From NCBI RefSeq assembly GCF_003173055.1, contig NZ_QGLF01000004.1, forward strand, positions 496,001-560,000: a stretch of 64,000 bases of DNA, in the 5' to 3' direction. The translations under genes and the position numbers were made by a program. Under the pieces are notes generated by a model, which had not been told where the DNA came from, searched no databases, and saw nothing but the letters and a program-made list of their open reading frames with translations. The DNA comes from Zavarzinia compransoris (GTDB lineage: Bacteria > Pseudomonadota > Alphaproteobacteria > Zavarziniales > Zavarziniaceae). Positions within the stretch are counted from its first letter, which is position 1; each line of letters starts with the position of its first letter. Below are positions 52,699 to 62,015 of this stretch, one piece after another.

Positions 52699-53471
52699 GA
52701 GGCGAAGAACAATTCGGTGATGAGGTAATTGGCGGCCAGGATCAGGACCGAGGCGGAGACCACCGCATTGGTGGTGGCGGCCCCCACGCCCTGGGCGCCG
52801 CCCCGGCTGTGATAGCCATGGTAGCAGCCCATCAGCGCGAGGAGGAAGCCGAAGGCCCCCGCCTTGACGAGGCCCGAGATGACGTCGATCGGTTCGAGGA
52901 AATCGACGGTCGATTTCAGGTAGGAACCGTAATTGAAGCCGAGCTTGGCCGTTCCCACCAGATAGCCGCCCATGACGCCGATGATGTCGGCGATGAGGAC
53001 CAGGAGGGGCATGGTCAGGGTGGCGGCGATCAGGCGCGGCGCCACCAGATATTTGAACGGGTTGGTCGACAGCGTGGTCAAGGCGTCGATCTGCTCGGTG
53101 ACGCGCATGGTGCCGAGTTCGGCCGCCATGGCCGCGGAAACCCGCCCCGCCACCATCAGCCCGGTCAGGACCGGGCCGAGTTCGCGGGTGATGCCGATGA
53201 CGACGATGGTGGCGACCGCACTTTCCGCATTGAAGCGCGACGAGCCGATATAGATCTGCAAGGCCAGCACCATGCCGGTGAAAAGGGCAGTCAGGCCGAC
53301 CACCGGCAGGGAGAAATAGCCGATCGTGATCATCTGCCGGCCGATCAGGCCGAAATAGAACGGCGGGCGGACGACATGCTGCATGCCGTTGCCGGCAAAG
53401 AGCGCGAGGCGCCCGGACGAGGCGAGGAAGGCCAGCGTCGCGCGCCCGACCAGGGCGAAGGGATTGGTCAT
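52695..53471 (-). CDS. mlaE: MlaE-type ABC transporter permease
   Basis: The 258-residue protein is a five- to six-helix MlaE permease: FYFGLIGRQMITIGYFSLPVVGLTALFTGMVLALQ, then RELGPVLTGLMVAGRVSAAMAAELGTMRVTEQIDALTTLSTNPFKYLVAPR (the conserved family core), and GLVKAGAFGFLLALMGCYHGYHS. It partners with MlaF encoded right after it. It overlaps alr upstream by four bases, so alr-mlaE-mlaF-radA are translationally linked. Confidence 0.95.
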   Translation of the reverse strand: MTNPFALVGRATLAFLASSGRLALFAGNGMQHVVRPPFYFGLIGRQMITIGYFSLPVVGLTALFTGMVLALQIYIGSSRFNAESAVATIVVIGITRELGPVLTGLMVAGRVSAAMAAELGTMRVTEQIDALTTLSTNPFKYLVAPRLIAATLTMPLLVLIADIIGVMGGYLVGTAKLGFNYGSYLKSTVDFLEPIDVISGLVKAGAFGFLLALMGCYHGYHSRGGAQGVGAATTNAVVSASVLILAANYLITELFFAS

Positions 53472-54616
53472 GCCGCACTCCCCCGGTAATGGCGGGCGAA
53501 GCGCCGGCCGAGGCGGGTGAGCAATTCGTAGGACACGGTATCCATGGCGGCGGCCACGCGGTCGATGGTCAGGCGGTCGCCGATCAGGGTGATGGGCATG
53601 CCGGGCCGGCTCAGGGCCGGCGGCACGTCGGTCACGTCGATGGTCATCAGGTCCATGGAGATGCGTCCCAGGATCGGAATGTCTTGGCCGGCGACAAGGG
53701 CCATGCCCCGGTTGCCGGCCGCGCGGAGATAGCCGTCGGCATAGCCGACCGCCACGGTCGCGACGCGCGTGTGCCGCGTGACCTTGTGGACGGCACCGTA
53801 GCCAACGGCCTCGGGCGGGTCAATCTCGCGCACCTGAAGGATGTCGGTCTCCAGCCGCACCACCGGCGTCAGCGGCGCGGTTCGGCCCGGGATCGGGTTG
53901 CCGCCGTAAAGCGCGATGCCCGGCCGGACCAGGTCGAAATGATAGTCGGCGCCCCACAGCACCCCGGCCGAATTGGCCAGCGCCCGGCGGAACTTTTGCC
54001 CGGTGGTCGGCAGGCGGGCGGTGATGTCCAGGAAACGCTGGCGCTGGCGCGCCGTCATCGGGTTGGCCGGATCGTCGGCGCAGGACAGGTGGCTGATGAC
54101 GAGGCGAAGCTCGATCCCGTCCAGGCGCTCCGGTTCCGCGATCAGGGTTGCCACTTCCGCATCGGAAAGGCCGGTCCGGCACATGCCGGTGTCGATATGC
54201 AGGGCGGCGGGCAGGCGCCGGTCCGCGGCCTTGCCGGCGGCCGACCATGCCGCCATGTCGCCGAGGCTGTTCAGGATCGGCGTGATGCCGGCGGCGGCGA
54301 ATTCGCCCGCCGTGCCCGGCGGCACCCCGTGCAGGACATAGACCACGGCATCGGGGGCGAGCCGGGGGCGCAGCGACAGGGCTTCGCCCAGGTGGGCGAC
54401 GAAGAAATGGCGGCAGCCGGCGGCATAGAGCGCAGGCGCGACGCGCGCGGCGCCCAGGCCATAGGCATCGGCCTTGACCGCGGCGCCGGCAAGGGCGGGG
54501 GCGGCGGTTTCGGCCAGAAAGCGCCAGTTGGCGGCGATGGCGTCGAGATCGATGGTAAGGCGGGTGGTGGCGCCGATCGGAGCTTCGGAACAGGCAGGCT
54601 CAATAGTCGTCGGCAT
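53468..54616 (-). CDS. alr: Alanine racemase
   Basis: Alr makes D-alanine for peptidoglycan. The 382-residue protein (from ATG 54616) has the PLP Lys48 in AAVKADAYGLG, FVAHLGEAL, the C-terminal catalytic Tyr in VGYADGYLRA region (GYADGY) and RISMDLMTIDVTD. A GTG at 54634 would add six residues. Its start lies inside the dnaB 3' end (17-base overlap). It is the biosynthetic type by context with dnaB and mlaEF rather than a dadX catabolic locus. Confidence 0.95.
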   Translation of the reverse strand: MPTTIEPACSEAPIGATTRLTIDLDAIAANWRFLAETAAPALAGAAVKADAYGLGAARVAPALYAAGCRHFFVAHLGEALSLRPRLAPDAVVYVLHGVPPGTAGEFAAAGITPILNSLGDMAAWSAAGKAADRRLPAALHIDTGMCRTGLSDAEVATLIAEPERLDGIELRLVISHLSCADDPANPMTARQRQRFLDITARLPTTGQKFRRALANSAGVLWGADYHFDLVRPGIALYGGNPIPGRTAPLTPVVRLETDILQVREIDPPEAVGYGAVHKVTRHTRVATVAVGYADGYLRAAGNRGMALVAGQDIPILGRISMDLMTIDVTDVPPALSRPGMPITLIGDRLTIDRVAAAMDTVSYELLTRLGRRFARHYRGSAA

Positions 54617-56114
54617 TTGACAGGTATTCCTCACGCGCCAGGTTCTGGAACAGGGTGAGGGACGGGTCGAATCGCAGCTTCACGATGCCGATGGAGCCGT
54701 GGCGCTGCTTGCCGATGATCACCTCGGCCAGATTATGCACCTTTTCCATCTCATCTTGCCATGCAGCATGCTCAGGCGTGCCTTCCCGGGGCTCGCGGCG
54801 CATCAGGTAGTATTCCTCGCGGAACACGAACATGACGACGTCCGCGTCCTGCTCGATCGTGCCCGATTCGCGCAGGTCGGCGAGCTGCGGGCGCTTGTCC
54901 TCGCGGTTCTCGACCTGGCGGGACAGCTGGGACAGGGCGACCACCGGCACGTCCAGTTCCTTGGCCAGCATCTTCAGGCCGCGGGTGATTTCGGAGAGTT
55001 CGCCCACCCGGTTGTCGGTGCGCGACTTGCCCGACGGGTTCAGGAGCTGGAGATAGTCGACGATGACGAGGCCGAGGCCGGATTGCCGCTTCAGGCGCCG
55101 GCAGCGGGTGCGCAGCGCCGAGATGGTGATGCCCGGCGTATCGTCGATATAGAGCGGCAGGCGCTGCACTTCCTGCGCCGCCTGGACCAGGTGGTGGAAC
55201 TCGTCCGTGTTCATCTGGCCGCGCCGGATCTTTTCCGAGACGATGCGCGACTGTTCCGACAGCATGCGCATGGCCAATTGCTCGGCCGACATTTCAAGGC
55301 TGAAGAAGGCGACGACGGCGCCTTCGGCCGTCTGCATCCGGCCTTGCGCGTCGCGCTCGAAACGGGCGGCGCGGGCGGCGTTGAAGGCGATATTGGTGGC
55401 GAGCGCGGTCTTGCCCATGGACGGGCGCCCGGCCAGGATCAGCAGGTCGGAACGGTGCAGCCCGCCCAGCTTCTGGTCGAGGTCGATCAGGCCGGTGGTG
55501 ACCCCGGTCAGCTTGCCGTCCGACTTGAAGGCGCGTTCGGCGGCCTGGATCGCCGCGGTCAGGCCGTGGGCGAAGGGCATCAGCCCGCCCTCGCGGCTGC
55601 CGGATTCGGCCAGGGTGAACAGCTTGCCCTCGGCGGCCTGGATCAGGTCTTCGGCGGTATTGTCGATGTCGGGCTCATAGGCGCCGTTGACGATATCCTC
55701 GCCGACCTGGATCAATTCGCGCTTGAGGGCGAGATCGTAGATGGCCCGGCCATAGTCGCCGGCATTGATCACGGTGACCGCATTGGCGGCGAGGCGGGCG
55801 AGATAGGACGGGCCGCCGATCTCGGCGATCGCCGGGTCCTGCTCGAAGAAGGGGCGGAGCGTGACCGGGTTGGCGATCTGCTGCTTCTCGATCAGCTTCA
55901 CCGAATTGGTATAGATCCGCTGGTGCAGCGGTTCGTAGAAATGGTCCGCCAGCAGGAATTCGTTGACCCGGGACACCGCTTCGTTGTTGACCAGGATGGC
56001 GCCGAGCAGGGCCTGTTCCGCCTCGAGATTATGGGGCGGCGTGCGGTAATGCGGGCCCGTCCCAGCATCGTTCGAGGCGACGGCCGGGGCGGCGAGGGGG
56101 CGAAGCGTGTCCAT
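54600..56114 (-). CDS. dnaB: Replicative DNA helicase DnaB
   Basis: DnaB unwinds DNA at the fork and loads with DnaG, also encoded in this window. The 504-residue protein has an N-terminal domain beginning NLEAEQALLGAILVNNEAVSRV, a linker helix, and a RecA-type ATPase with Walker A AGRPSMGKTA and Walker B LVIVDYLQL, followed by DVPVVALSQLSRQVENREDKRP and ESGTIEQDADVVMFVFR. Length is usual for alphaproteobacteria. The first about 20 residues are low-complexity. It starts the run down to cysE. Confidence 0.97.
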   Translation of the reverse strand: MDTLRPLAAPAVASNDAGTGPHYRTPPHNLEAEQALLGAILVNNEAVSRVNEFLLADHFYEPLHQRIYTNSVKLIEKQQIANPVTLRPFFEQDPAIAEIGGPSYLARLAANAVTVINAGDYGRAIYDLALKRELIQVGEDIVNGAYEPDIDNTAEDLIQAAEGKLFTLAESGSREGGLMPFAHGLTAAIQAAERAFKSDGKLTGVTTGLIDLDQKLGGLHRSDLLILAGRPSMGKTALATNIAFNAARAARFERDAQGRMQTAEGAVVAFFSLEMSAEQLAMRMLSEQSRIVSEKIRRGQMNTDEFHHLVQAAQEVQRLPLYIDDTPGITISALRTRCRRLKRQSGLGLVIVDYLQLLNPSGKSRTDNRVGELSEITRGLKMLAKELDVPVVALSQLSRQVENREDKRPQLADLRESGTIEQDADVVMFVFREEYYLMRREPREGTPEHAAWQDEMEKVHNLAEVIIGKQRHGSIGIVKLRFDPSLTLFQNLAREEYLSNADDY

Positions 56115-56206
56115 GGCCGCAGTCTAGCCGGATCGGCCGGCAATTCGAGCGATGATCTATCCACAGGCTGTGAACGTCGGGGGCAGTTTGGGGGGAGGGC
56201 GCGGTT

Positions 56207-57904
56207 TCAGGCCGGCAGGGGCTGAAGCTCCGGCCCCGGCAGGCGGGCCTGGTCGATCATGCCGTTGGCGATCTCGCGCTCGCCGTTCACGACCGCATTG
56301 GCCCCTTGCGCGGTCAGGTGCTCGATCTCCGCATCCTCATGGGCGCGGGCGATGATGGTCAGGCCGGGATTGCGGGTCCGCGCCCGCTTGATGATCTGCC
56401 CGGCCTCGAAGGATTCGGGAATGGCGACGAAGAGCCAGCGGGCGCCGGCGATATTCGCCGCCTCCAGCACTTCCCCCGTCACGGCATTGCCGTTGAAGGC
56501 TTCGATCCCCTGCTGGCGCAGCAATTCCAGCCGGGGCACCCGTTCCTCGATGGCGACGAAGGGAATGCCGGCGGCGGTCAGGGCATCGCCGATCGGGGCG
56601 CCGACCCGGCCGTAGCCGACCAGCACCGCATGGTCGGCAAGGCTGGTGGGCACGAGTTCGGCCTCGTCGGGCCGGGCTTCCGCGGGCGGGGCGCCGGCGA
56701 CGGCGGGGGCGGCCTCGGGCTTCGGCTTGAAGCGGTCGAGCAGGCCGAAGAGCAGGGGGTTGATCATGATCGAAAGGATGGCGCCGGCCAGGATCAGGTC
56801 GCGCGCCTGTTCCGACATCAGGCCGAGGCTGAGGCCGAGAGCCGCCAGGATGAAGGAGAATTCGCCGATCTGGGCGAGGCTGGCCGAAATCGTCAGCGCG
56901 GTATGGGCCGGCTTGCCGAACAGGCGGACGATGGCGAAGGCGGCGACCGACTTGCCGATGACGATGATGAACACGGTCCCCGCCAGCGAGGCGGGATTGT
57001 CCATCAGTTTCCAGGGGTCGAACAGCATGCCGACGGAAACGAAGAACAGCACCGCGAAGGCATCGCGCAGCGGCAGGGTTTCCTGCGTCGCGCGCTGGCT
57101 GAGTTCGGATTCGCTGAGGATCATGCCGGCGAAAAAAGCCCCGAGGGCGAAAGAGACGCCGAACAGATGGGCGGCGCCATAGGCAACCCCCAGCGCCACC
57201 GCCAGCACGCACAGCCGGAACAATTCGCGCGAGCCCATATGGGCGATGGTGTGCAGGAGCCACGGAATCACCCGCCGCCCGACCACCAGCATCAGGACGA
57301 TGAAGGCGACGACCTTGCCCAGCGTGATGCCGATGATTTCCAGGACCTGCACGCTGTCGGCCCCCGCATGGTCGCCCTTCAGCAGGCCGGCCAGGGGCGG
57401 CAGCAGGACGAGGGTGAGGACCATCACCAGGTCCTCGACGATCAGCCAGCCGACGGCGATGCGCCCCCGCTCGGTCTCGATCAGGCGGCGTTCCTGCATG
57501 GCGCGCAGCAGCACGACGGTCGAGGCGCAGGACAGCGCGAGGCCGAAGACGACCGCACTGCCCACCGGCCAGCCGAGCGCCACCCCAAGCCCGAGGCCGA
57601 GCACGGTGGCGATGGCGATCTGGGCCACCGCCCCCGGAATCGCGATGGTGCGGACCGACAGCAATTCCTTCAGCGAGAAATGCAGCCCGACGCCGAACAT
57701 CAGCAGGATGACGCCGATTTCCGCCAGCTGCGCCGCCAGATCCTGGTCGGCGACGAAGCCCGGGGTCGCCGGCCCGACCATCACCCCCGCCAGCAGATAG
57801 CCCACCAGCGGCGAGATGCGCAGGCGGTTGGCTAGCGCGCCCAGGATGAAGGCAAGGCCGAGGCCGATGACGATGGTGCTGATCAGCGGGGATCCGTGGG
57901 GCAT
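56207..57904 (-). CDS. CPA2-family cation:proton antiporter with RCK domain, YbaL/KefB-like
   Basis: The 565-residue protein has about twelve N-terminal membrane segments (TIVIGLGLAFILGALANRLRISPLVGYLLAGVMVGP, with FALGAFFAGMILSESEL), then a cytoplasmic RCK-N domain beginning ADHAVLVGYGRVGAPIGDALTAAGIPFVAIE. This is the CPA2 layout of YbaL and KefB/C. It likely exchanges K+ or Na+ for protons, with the nucleotide-binding domain as gate. The ATG at 57904 (MPHGSPLIST) is chosen because the earlier frame to 58189 is not family-like. No quinone-reductase partner gene is next to it. Confidence 0.9.
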   Translation of the reverse strand: MPHGSPLISTIVIGLGLAFILGALANRLRISPLVGYLLAGVMVGPATPGFVADQDLAAQLAEIGVILLMFGVGLHFSLKELLSVRTIAIPGAVAQIAIATVLGLGLGVALGWPVGSAVVFGLALSCASTVVLLRAMQERRLIETERGRIAVGWLIVEDLVMVLTLVLLPPLAGLLKGDHAGADSVQVLEIIGITLGKVVAFIVLMLVVGRRVIPWLLHTIAHMGSRELFRLCVLAVALGVAYGAAHLFGVSFALGAFFAGMILSESELSQRATQETLPLRDAFAVLFFVSVGMLFDPWKLMDNPASLAGTVFIIVIGKSVAAFAIVRLFGKPAHTALTISASLAQIGEFSFILAALGLSLGLMSEQARDLILAGAILSIMINPLLFGLLDRFKPKPEAAPAVAGAPPAEARPDEAELVPTSLADHAVLVGYGRVGAPIGDALTAAGIPFVAIEERVPRLELLRQQGIEAFNGNAVTGEVLEAANIAGARWLFVAIPESFEAGQIIKRARTRNPGLTIIARAHEDAEIEHLTAQGANAVVNGEREIANGMIDQARLPGPELQPLPA

Positions 57905-57960
57905 GCCTTTGCCGTCTCTCCTCGTTCTCTCCGGCCCCCGGGCCGGACGCGCCTTGTTCC

Positions 57961-59190
57961 CTATTGTGCCGCCATCCGGGGGGGCATTTCCACTGGTTGC
58001 GGATAGAGATAGTGTCGCGTCACCGGCAGGCTGGCCAGTTCGTGGCCCAGCTGCACCTGGAACACCACCTGTCCCCCGACCCGGAACGAGGCTTCGCAGG
58101 CGGCGAGATAAAGCTCCCACATGCGGCAGAAGCGGCGGTCGTAGAGCGCCTCGGCCCGGTCCCGATTGGCAAGGAAGCGGCGGCGCCATTCCTTCAGGGT
58201 CTCGGCGTAATGCAGGCGCAGGATCTCGACATCGGCCGCGATCAGGCCCGAGCGCTCGACCGCGGCCATCATCTCCGACAGGGCGGGCGTATAGCCGCCG
58301 GGGAAGATGTATTTGGCGATGAAACTATTGGTCGGGCCCGGCGGGCCGGCGCGGCCGATGGTGTGGACCATGGCGACCCCGTCCGGCTTCAGCAGGGTGC
58401 GGAGCTTGTTGAAATAGGTGTCGTAGAAGCCGATGCCGACGTGTTCGAACATGCCGACCGAAACGATGCGGTCGAAGGATTGGCCGACATGGCGGTAATC
58501 CATCAGTTCGAATTTCACCCGGTCGGCAAGGCCGGCCTGCGCCGCCCGCTGGCGGGCCAGGGCCAGTTGCTCGGTCGACAGGGTGATGCCGGTGACGTCG
58601 GCGCCGTAGTCCCGCGCCAATGTCAGGGCAAGGCCGCCCCAGCCGGACCCGATGTCGAGCACGCGCATGCCCGGCTCCAGGCGGAGCTTCCTGGCGATAT
58701 GGGCTTTCTTCGCGGCCTGGGCCTGTTCGAGGGTCATGTCCGGCCGGGTGAAATAGGCGCAGGAATATTGCCGGTCGGCATCGAGGAAAAGGTCGTAGAG
58801 CGCGCCCGAAAGATCGTAGTGATGGGCGACGTTCCGGCGCGACGCCCTGGCCAGGTTCCGCTGCTCGAACGGGCGCAGCCAGCCGCGCAGCGCCGATTTC
58901 AGCCGGGCGAGGCCGGACAGGCCGACCAGTTCGAAATTGCGGACGACGACCATGCAGACGTCGTAGACGTCGCCCCGCTCGATGGTGATCCGGCCGTCCA
59001 TATAGGCTTCGGCAAAGCCGAGGCTGGGGTCGATCGCCGCGCGCAGCAGGACCGACCGGTGGTGAATGCGGATGGCGGGGTGGGAGACGCTGCCGTCCCC
59101 GGCGCCATAGGTTCGGCTGGTGCCGTCCGGGCCGATCACGGTCAGGCGGCCGTGGCGGATCACCGTCTTCAACAACGCGTCGAGCATCAT
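57961..59190 (-). CDS. cfa: Cyclopropane-fatty-acyl-phospholipid synthase
   Basis: Cfa uses SAM to turn cis double bonds of membrane lipids into cyclopropane rings. The 409-residue protein has a variable N-terminal domain and the family core NVAHHYDLSGALYDLFLDADRQYSCAYF, then SAM loop VLDIGSGWGGLALTLA, SVGMFEHVG and HTIGRAGPP. ATG 59190 is followed directly by a second ATG (59187); either may start. It differs from E. coli Cfa in having a longer N-terminus. A 56-base gap separates it from the antiporter gene. Confidence 0.93.
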   Translation of the reverse strand: MMLDALLKTVIRHGRLTVIGPDGTSRTYGAGDGSVSHPAIRIHHRSVLLRAAIDPSLGFAEAYMDGRITIERGDVYDVCMVVVRNFELVGLSGLARLKSALRGWLRPFEQRNLARASRRNVAHHYDLSGALYDLFLDADRQYSCAYFTRPDMTLEQAQAAKKAHIARKLRLEPGMRVLDIGSGWGGLALTLARDYGADVTGITLSTEQLALARQRAAQAGLADRVKFELMDYRHVGQSFDRIVSVGMFEHVGIGFYDTYFNKLRTLLKPDGVAMVHTIGRAGPPGPTNSFIAKYIFPGGYTPALSEMMAAVERSGLIAADVEILRLHYAETLKEWRRRFLANRDRAEALYDRRFCRMWELYLAACEASFRVGGQVVFQVQLGHELASLPVTRHYLYPQPVEMPPRMAAQ

Positions 59191-59412
59191 CGTACACCCC
59201 CTGCACATGTGGAAGGCTGCACAATCGGCCGGCGACCTTTGGCGGGGCGCCGGGGCCCGGGGGGCTTGTTGTCTAAGGCTGCTGCGTTCTCCGGGCCTTT
59301 TCTGGAACGAGTTTAAGGAGAGGCGATAACGCCTTGCAATATGCGATGTTGCGTAAGGCCCGGTGCAAAGCGCGCATGGCGGTGCCCTGACCCGGTGGCC
59401 CGAGCATAACAC

Positions 59413-59445
59413 GAAAAAGCCCGGCGCAGTCGCCTGCGCCGGGCT
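59413..59445 (-). terminator. Intrinsic terminator after rplI
   Basis: AGCCCGGCGCAG pairs perfectly with CTGCGCCGGGCT (12 bp, 4-base loop), followed by TTTTTCG on the minus strand. It ends the rpsF-rpsR-rplI transcript. Confidence 0.92.
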
Positions 59446-59476
59446 GGATCATGGACGGCCGCGCGGGCCGTCCGGA

Positions 59477-60031
59477 TCAGAGTTCGTCGTCTTCGACCGC
59501 GGGCAGCAGGTCTTCGTCGTTCACCACGGCTTCCTCTTCGCTTTCGAAGACGGCTTCGCCGGTCGCCGCCTGCTGGGCGGCGTCGGCGGCCGAGCGGGCG
59601 ATGTTGATGTTGACGGTGACCGCGACTTCCGGATGCAGGATCACGCGGACCGGGGTCACGCCCAGAACCTTGATCGGCTGGCCGAGCTCGACCTGACGGC
59701 GGTCGATCGAATAGCCGGCCTCGATGATGGCGGCCGCCACGTCGCGGTTGTTCACCGAGCCGTAGAGCTGGCCGGTGTCGCCCGCCTGGCGGACGACGAC
59801 GACCAGCAGGCCGTCCATCTTGACGGCCACGGCCTCGGCTTCCTTGCGGAGTTCGAGGTTGCGGGCTTCAAGGTGGACGCGTTCCTTCTCGAAACGGGCC
59901 AGGTTTTCCTTGGTCGCGCGCAGGGCCTTCTTCTGGGGCAGCAGGAAGTTGCGGGCATAGCCGTCGCGAACGCGGACGACGTCACCCATCTGGCCCAGCT
60001 TTTCGATGCGCTGCAGGAGAACGATTTCCAT
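59477..60031 (-). CDS. rplI: 50S ribosomal protein L9
   Basis: The 184-residue protein has the L9 N-terminal domain (MEIVLLQRIEKLGQMGDVVRVRDGYARNFLLPQKKAL), the long connecting helix and the C-terminal rRNA-binding domain (YGSVNNRDVAAAI...VRVILHPEVAVTVNINIA). About 35 extra residues at the end are acidic (FESEEEAVVNDEDLLPAVEDDEL), longer than the E. coli form of 149 residues. It closes the rpsF-rpsR-rplI operon. Confidence 0.97.
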   Translation of the reverse strand: MEIVLLQRIEKLGQMGDVVRVRDGYARNFLLPQKKALRATKENLARFEKERVHLEARNLELRKEAEAVAVKMDGLLVVVVRQAGDTGQLYGSVNNRDVAAAIIEAGYSIDRRQVELGQPIKVLGVTPVRVILHPEVAVTVNINIARSAADAAQQAATGEAVFESEEEAVVNDEDLLPAVEDDEL

Positions 60032-60043
60032 GACCGCCTCTCC

Positions 60044-60307
60044 TTACTTCACGATGTAGGGCAGCAGGGCCAGATGGCGGGCGCGCTTGACCGCCTGGGC
60101 CAGTTCGCGCTGCTTCTTGGCCGAAACCGCGGTGATGCGGGACGGAACGATCTTGCCGCGCTCGGAAATGAAGCGCTGCAGGAGCTTGACGTCCATATAG
60201 TCGATCTTCGGCGCGTTCGGGCCCGAGAAGGGGCACGACTTGCGACGGCGGAAGAACGGACGGCGGGCGGCGCCGCCGGCATTGCCCTGGGTGCTACGCT
60301 CGCTCAT
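60044..60307 (-). CDS. rpsR: 30S ribosomal protein S18
   Basis: The 87-residue S18 binds S6 on the platform of the small subunit. The conserved core is [29 protein letters not shown] and [38 protein letters not shown]. Its single Cys is in KSCPFSG. It overlaps rpsF by four bases and precedes rplI by 12 bases. Confidence 0.98.
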   Translation of the reverse strand: MSERSTQGNAGGAARRPFFRRRKSCPFSGPNAPKIDYMDVKLLQRFISERGKIVPSRITAVSAKKQRELAQAVKRARHLALLPYIVK

Positions 60308-60723
60308 GCTTCTGCTCCGAATTCGTCGCGGTCGCCATAGCCGTCACGGTCGCGGCGGCGGCCTTCGGTCACTTCGCGGCGGGCGCGCTCCTCGCGGGCG
60401 GCCTTCACCTGCATCATGATCGACGGGCTTTCCGGCAGCTCATCCTTGCGCAGCGTCAGGGTGCGGATGATGTCTTCGTTGAGGCGCAGGTTGCGCTCCA
60501 TTTCCGCGACCGCGGCGTGCGGGGCGTCGATGTGCATCAGCACATAGTGGCCCTTGCGGTTCTTCTGGATGCGGTAGGCGAGGTTGCGGAGACCCCAATA
60601 CTCGGTCTTCACGATCGAGCCGCCGTTGTCGGCGACGATCTTGGTCAGATCCTCGACCAGGGTTTCGACCTGCGCGCTCGAAACGTCCTGGCGAGCAATC
60701 AGAATATGCTCGTACAGTGCCAT
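60304..60723 (-). CDS. rpsF: 30S ribosomal protein S6
   Basis: The 139-residue S6 has the ferredoxin-like domain [34 protein letters not shown], with [28 protein letters not shown], and a charged, Arg/Glu/Asp-rich C-terminal tail ([29 protein letters not shown]). The ATG at 60723 has AAGGAGA upstream. It begins the operon and is divergent from fabD across 336 bases. Confidence 0.97.
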   Translation of the reverse strand: MALYEHILIARQDVSSAQVETLVEDLTKIVADNGGSIVKTEYWGLRNLAYRIQKNRKGHYVLMHIDAPHAAVAEMERNLRLNEDIIRTLTLRKDELPESPSIMMQVKAAREERARREVTEGRRRDRDGYGDRDEFGAEA

Positions 60724-61059
60724 ACGCTGTCTCCTTATGGCTTTTCGCGGCCCGGAGTTGCCGCTGGACCTCCAGGGACAACCGGTCGGACCTAGCCGGC
60801 ACCATGCCGGCAAGGAGCGTTGGAAGCGCGGCACTATACATATTCGCGAGGCGGCGGCAAGCCTGCCGTGGAGAAAGGAGCGGAATCGAAAAGATTTTCG
60901 AAATGCCGCTTTATCCCCCAGTAGACAAACCGCTTTTTCACCGTCGAACGGTGGCAGTTTCGCTGGATCGGGCGGGCGGAATCCGCACAGTTCCTTGACA
61001 GCGGGGGCGACGACAGGCAAACACCCCGGCCAGCAGTCAACGGATGACGGATCCACACC
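60724..61059. other. Divergent regulatory region between rpsF and fabD, possible S6 leader
   Basis: These 336 bases have no gene. On the rpsF side the leader contains a perfect hairpin GCCGGCA/TGCCGGC (60795-60811), and S6:S18 are known to bind a structured leader of their own mRNA in many bacteria; I could not confirm the conserved CCG bulge. In the middle is an AT-rich dyad TCGAAAAGATTTTCGA (60886-60901). On the fabD side there is a TTGACA at 60995-61000. Confidence 0.5.
60995..61023 (+). promoter_or_regulatory. Possible fabD promoter
   Basis: A perfect TTGACA -35 lies 60 bases before the fabD ATG. The -10 17 bases on (CAAACA) is poor, so only the -35 supports it. Confidence 0.35.
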
Positions 61060-62004
61060 ATGCGTCGTGCCTTCACTTTCCCTGGCCAGGGGTCGCAAGC
61101 CGTCGGCATGGGGCGTGAACTTTACGATGCCTTTGCCGCCGCGCGCCATGTCTTCGAGGAAGTGGACGATGCGCTGGGCGAGAAGCTGTCGGCCCTGATC
61201 TTCAACGGCCCGGTCGAAGACCTGACCCTGACCCAGAACACCCAGCCGGCCCTGATGGCGGTCAGCGTTGCCGCGGCCCGGGTGATCGAAGCCGAATCCG
61301 GGCGGAAACTGTCGGCGATCGCGGATTTCGTCGCCGGCCATTCGCTCGGCGAATATTCGGCCCTGGCGGCGGCCGGGGCGATCTCCGTCGCCGATGCGGC
61401 GCGGGCCCTGCGCATCCGCGGCCAGGCCATGCAGAAGGCGGTGCCGGTCGGCGTCGGCGCCATGGCGGCGCTGCTCGGCGTCGAACTCGACGTCGCCGAG
61501 GCGGTCGCCCGCGAAGCCTCCGCCGGGGGCGAGGTGGTCGCCGCCGCCAACGACAACGGCGGCGGCCAGGTGGTGATTTCCGGCAATAAGGCGGCGGTCG
61601 AGCGCGCTTCGGCCCTGGCCCTCGAAAGGGGCGCCAAGCGGGCGCTGCCGCTGCCGGTGTCGGCGCCCTTCCATTGCCCCCTGATGCAGCCCGCCGCCGA
61701 TGCCATGGCGGAGGCGCTGGCGCGGATCGAGATCCTGCCGCCGGTGGTGCCGGTCATCGCCAATGTGACCGCAGCCCCGGTCAGCGACCCGGATACCATC
61801 CGCGACCTCCTGGTGAAACAGGTGACCGGCGTGGTGCGCTGGCGCGAATCCGTGCTGCGCCTGAAGGCGGAGGGGGTGGAAACCCTGGTCGAGGTCGGCG
61901 CCGGCAAGGTCCTGACCGGCCTCGTGAAGCGGATCGACAAGGAATTGGCCTCGGCGACGGTGAACACGCCCGCCGATGTCGACGCCTTCCTGAAGACTCT
62001 TTGA
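61060..62004 (+). CDS. fabD: Malonyl-CoA:ACP transacylase
   Basis: FabD moves malonyl from CoA to ACP for fatty-acid synthesis. The 314-residue protein has [17 protein letters not shown] at the start, the nucleophile Ser95 in [12 protein letters not shown], and the His of [12 protein letters not shown]. Length is standard. It starts the fabD-fabG-acpP-fabF run and is divergent from rpsF. Confidence 0.97.
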   Translation: MRRAFTFPGQGSQAVGMGRELYDAFAAARHVFEEVDDALGEKLSALIFNGPVEDLTLTQNTQPALMAVSVAAARVIEAESGRKLSAIADFVAGHSLGEYSALAAAGAISVADAARALRIRGQAMQKAVPVGVGAMAALLGVELDVAEAVAREASAGGEVVAAANDNGGGQVVISGNKAAVERASALALERGAKRALPLPVSAPFHCPLMQPAADAMAEALARIEILPPVVPVIANVTAAPVSDPDTIRDLLVKQVTGVVRWRESVLRLKAEGVETLVEVGAGKVLTGLVKRIDKELASATVNTPADVDAFLKTL

Positions 62005-62015
62005 GGGAAAAACCC

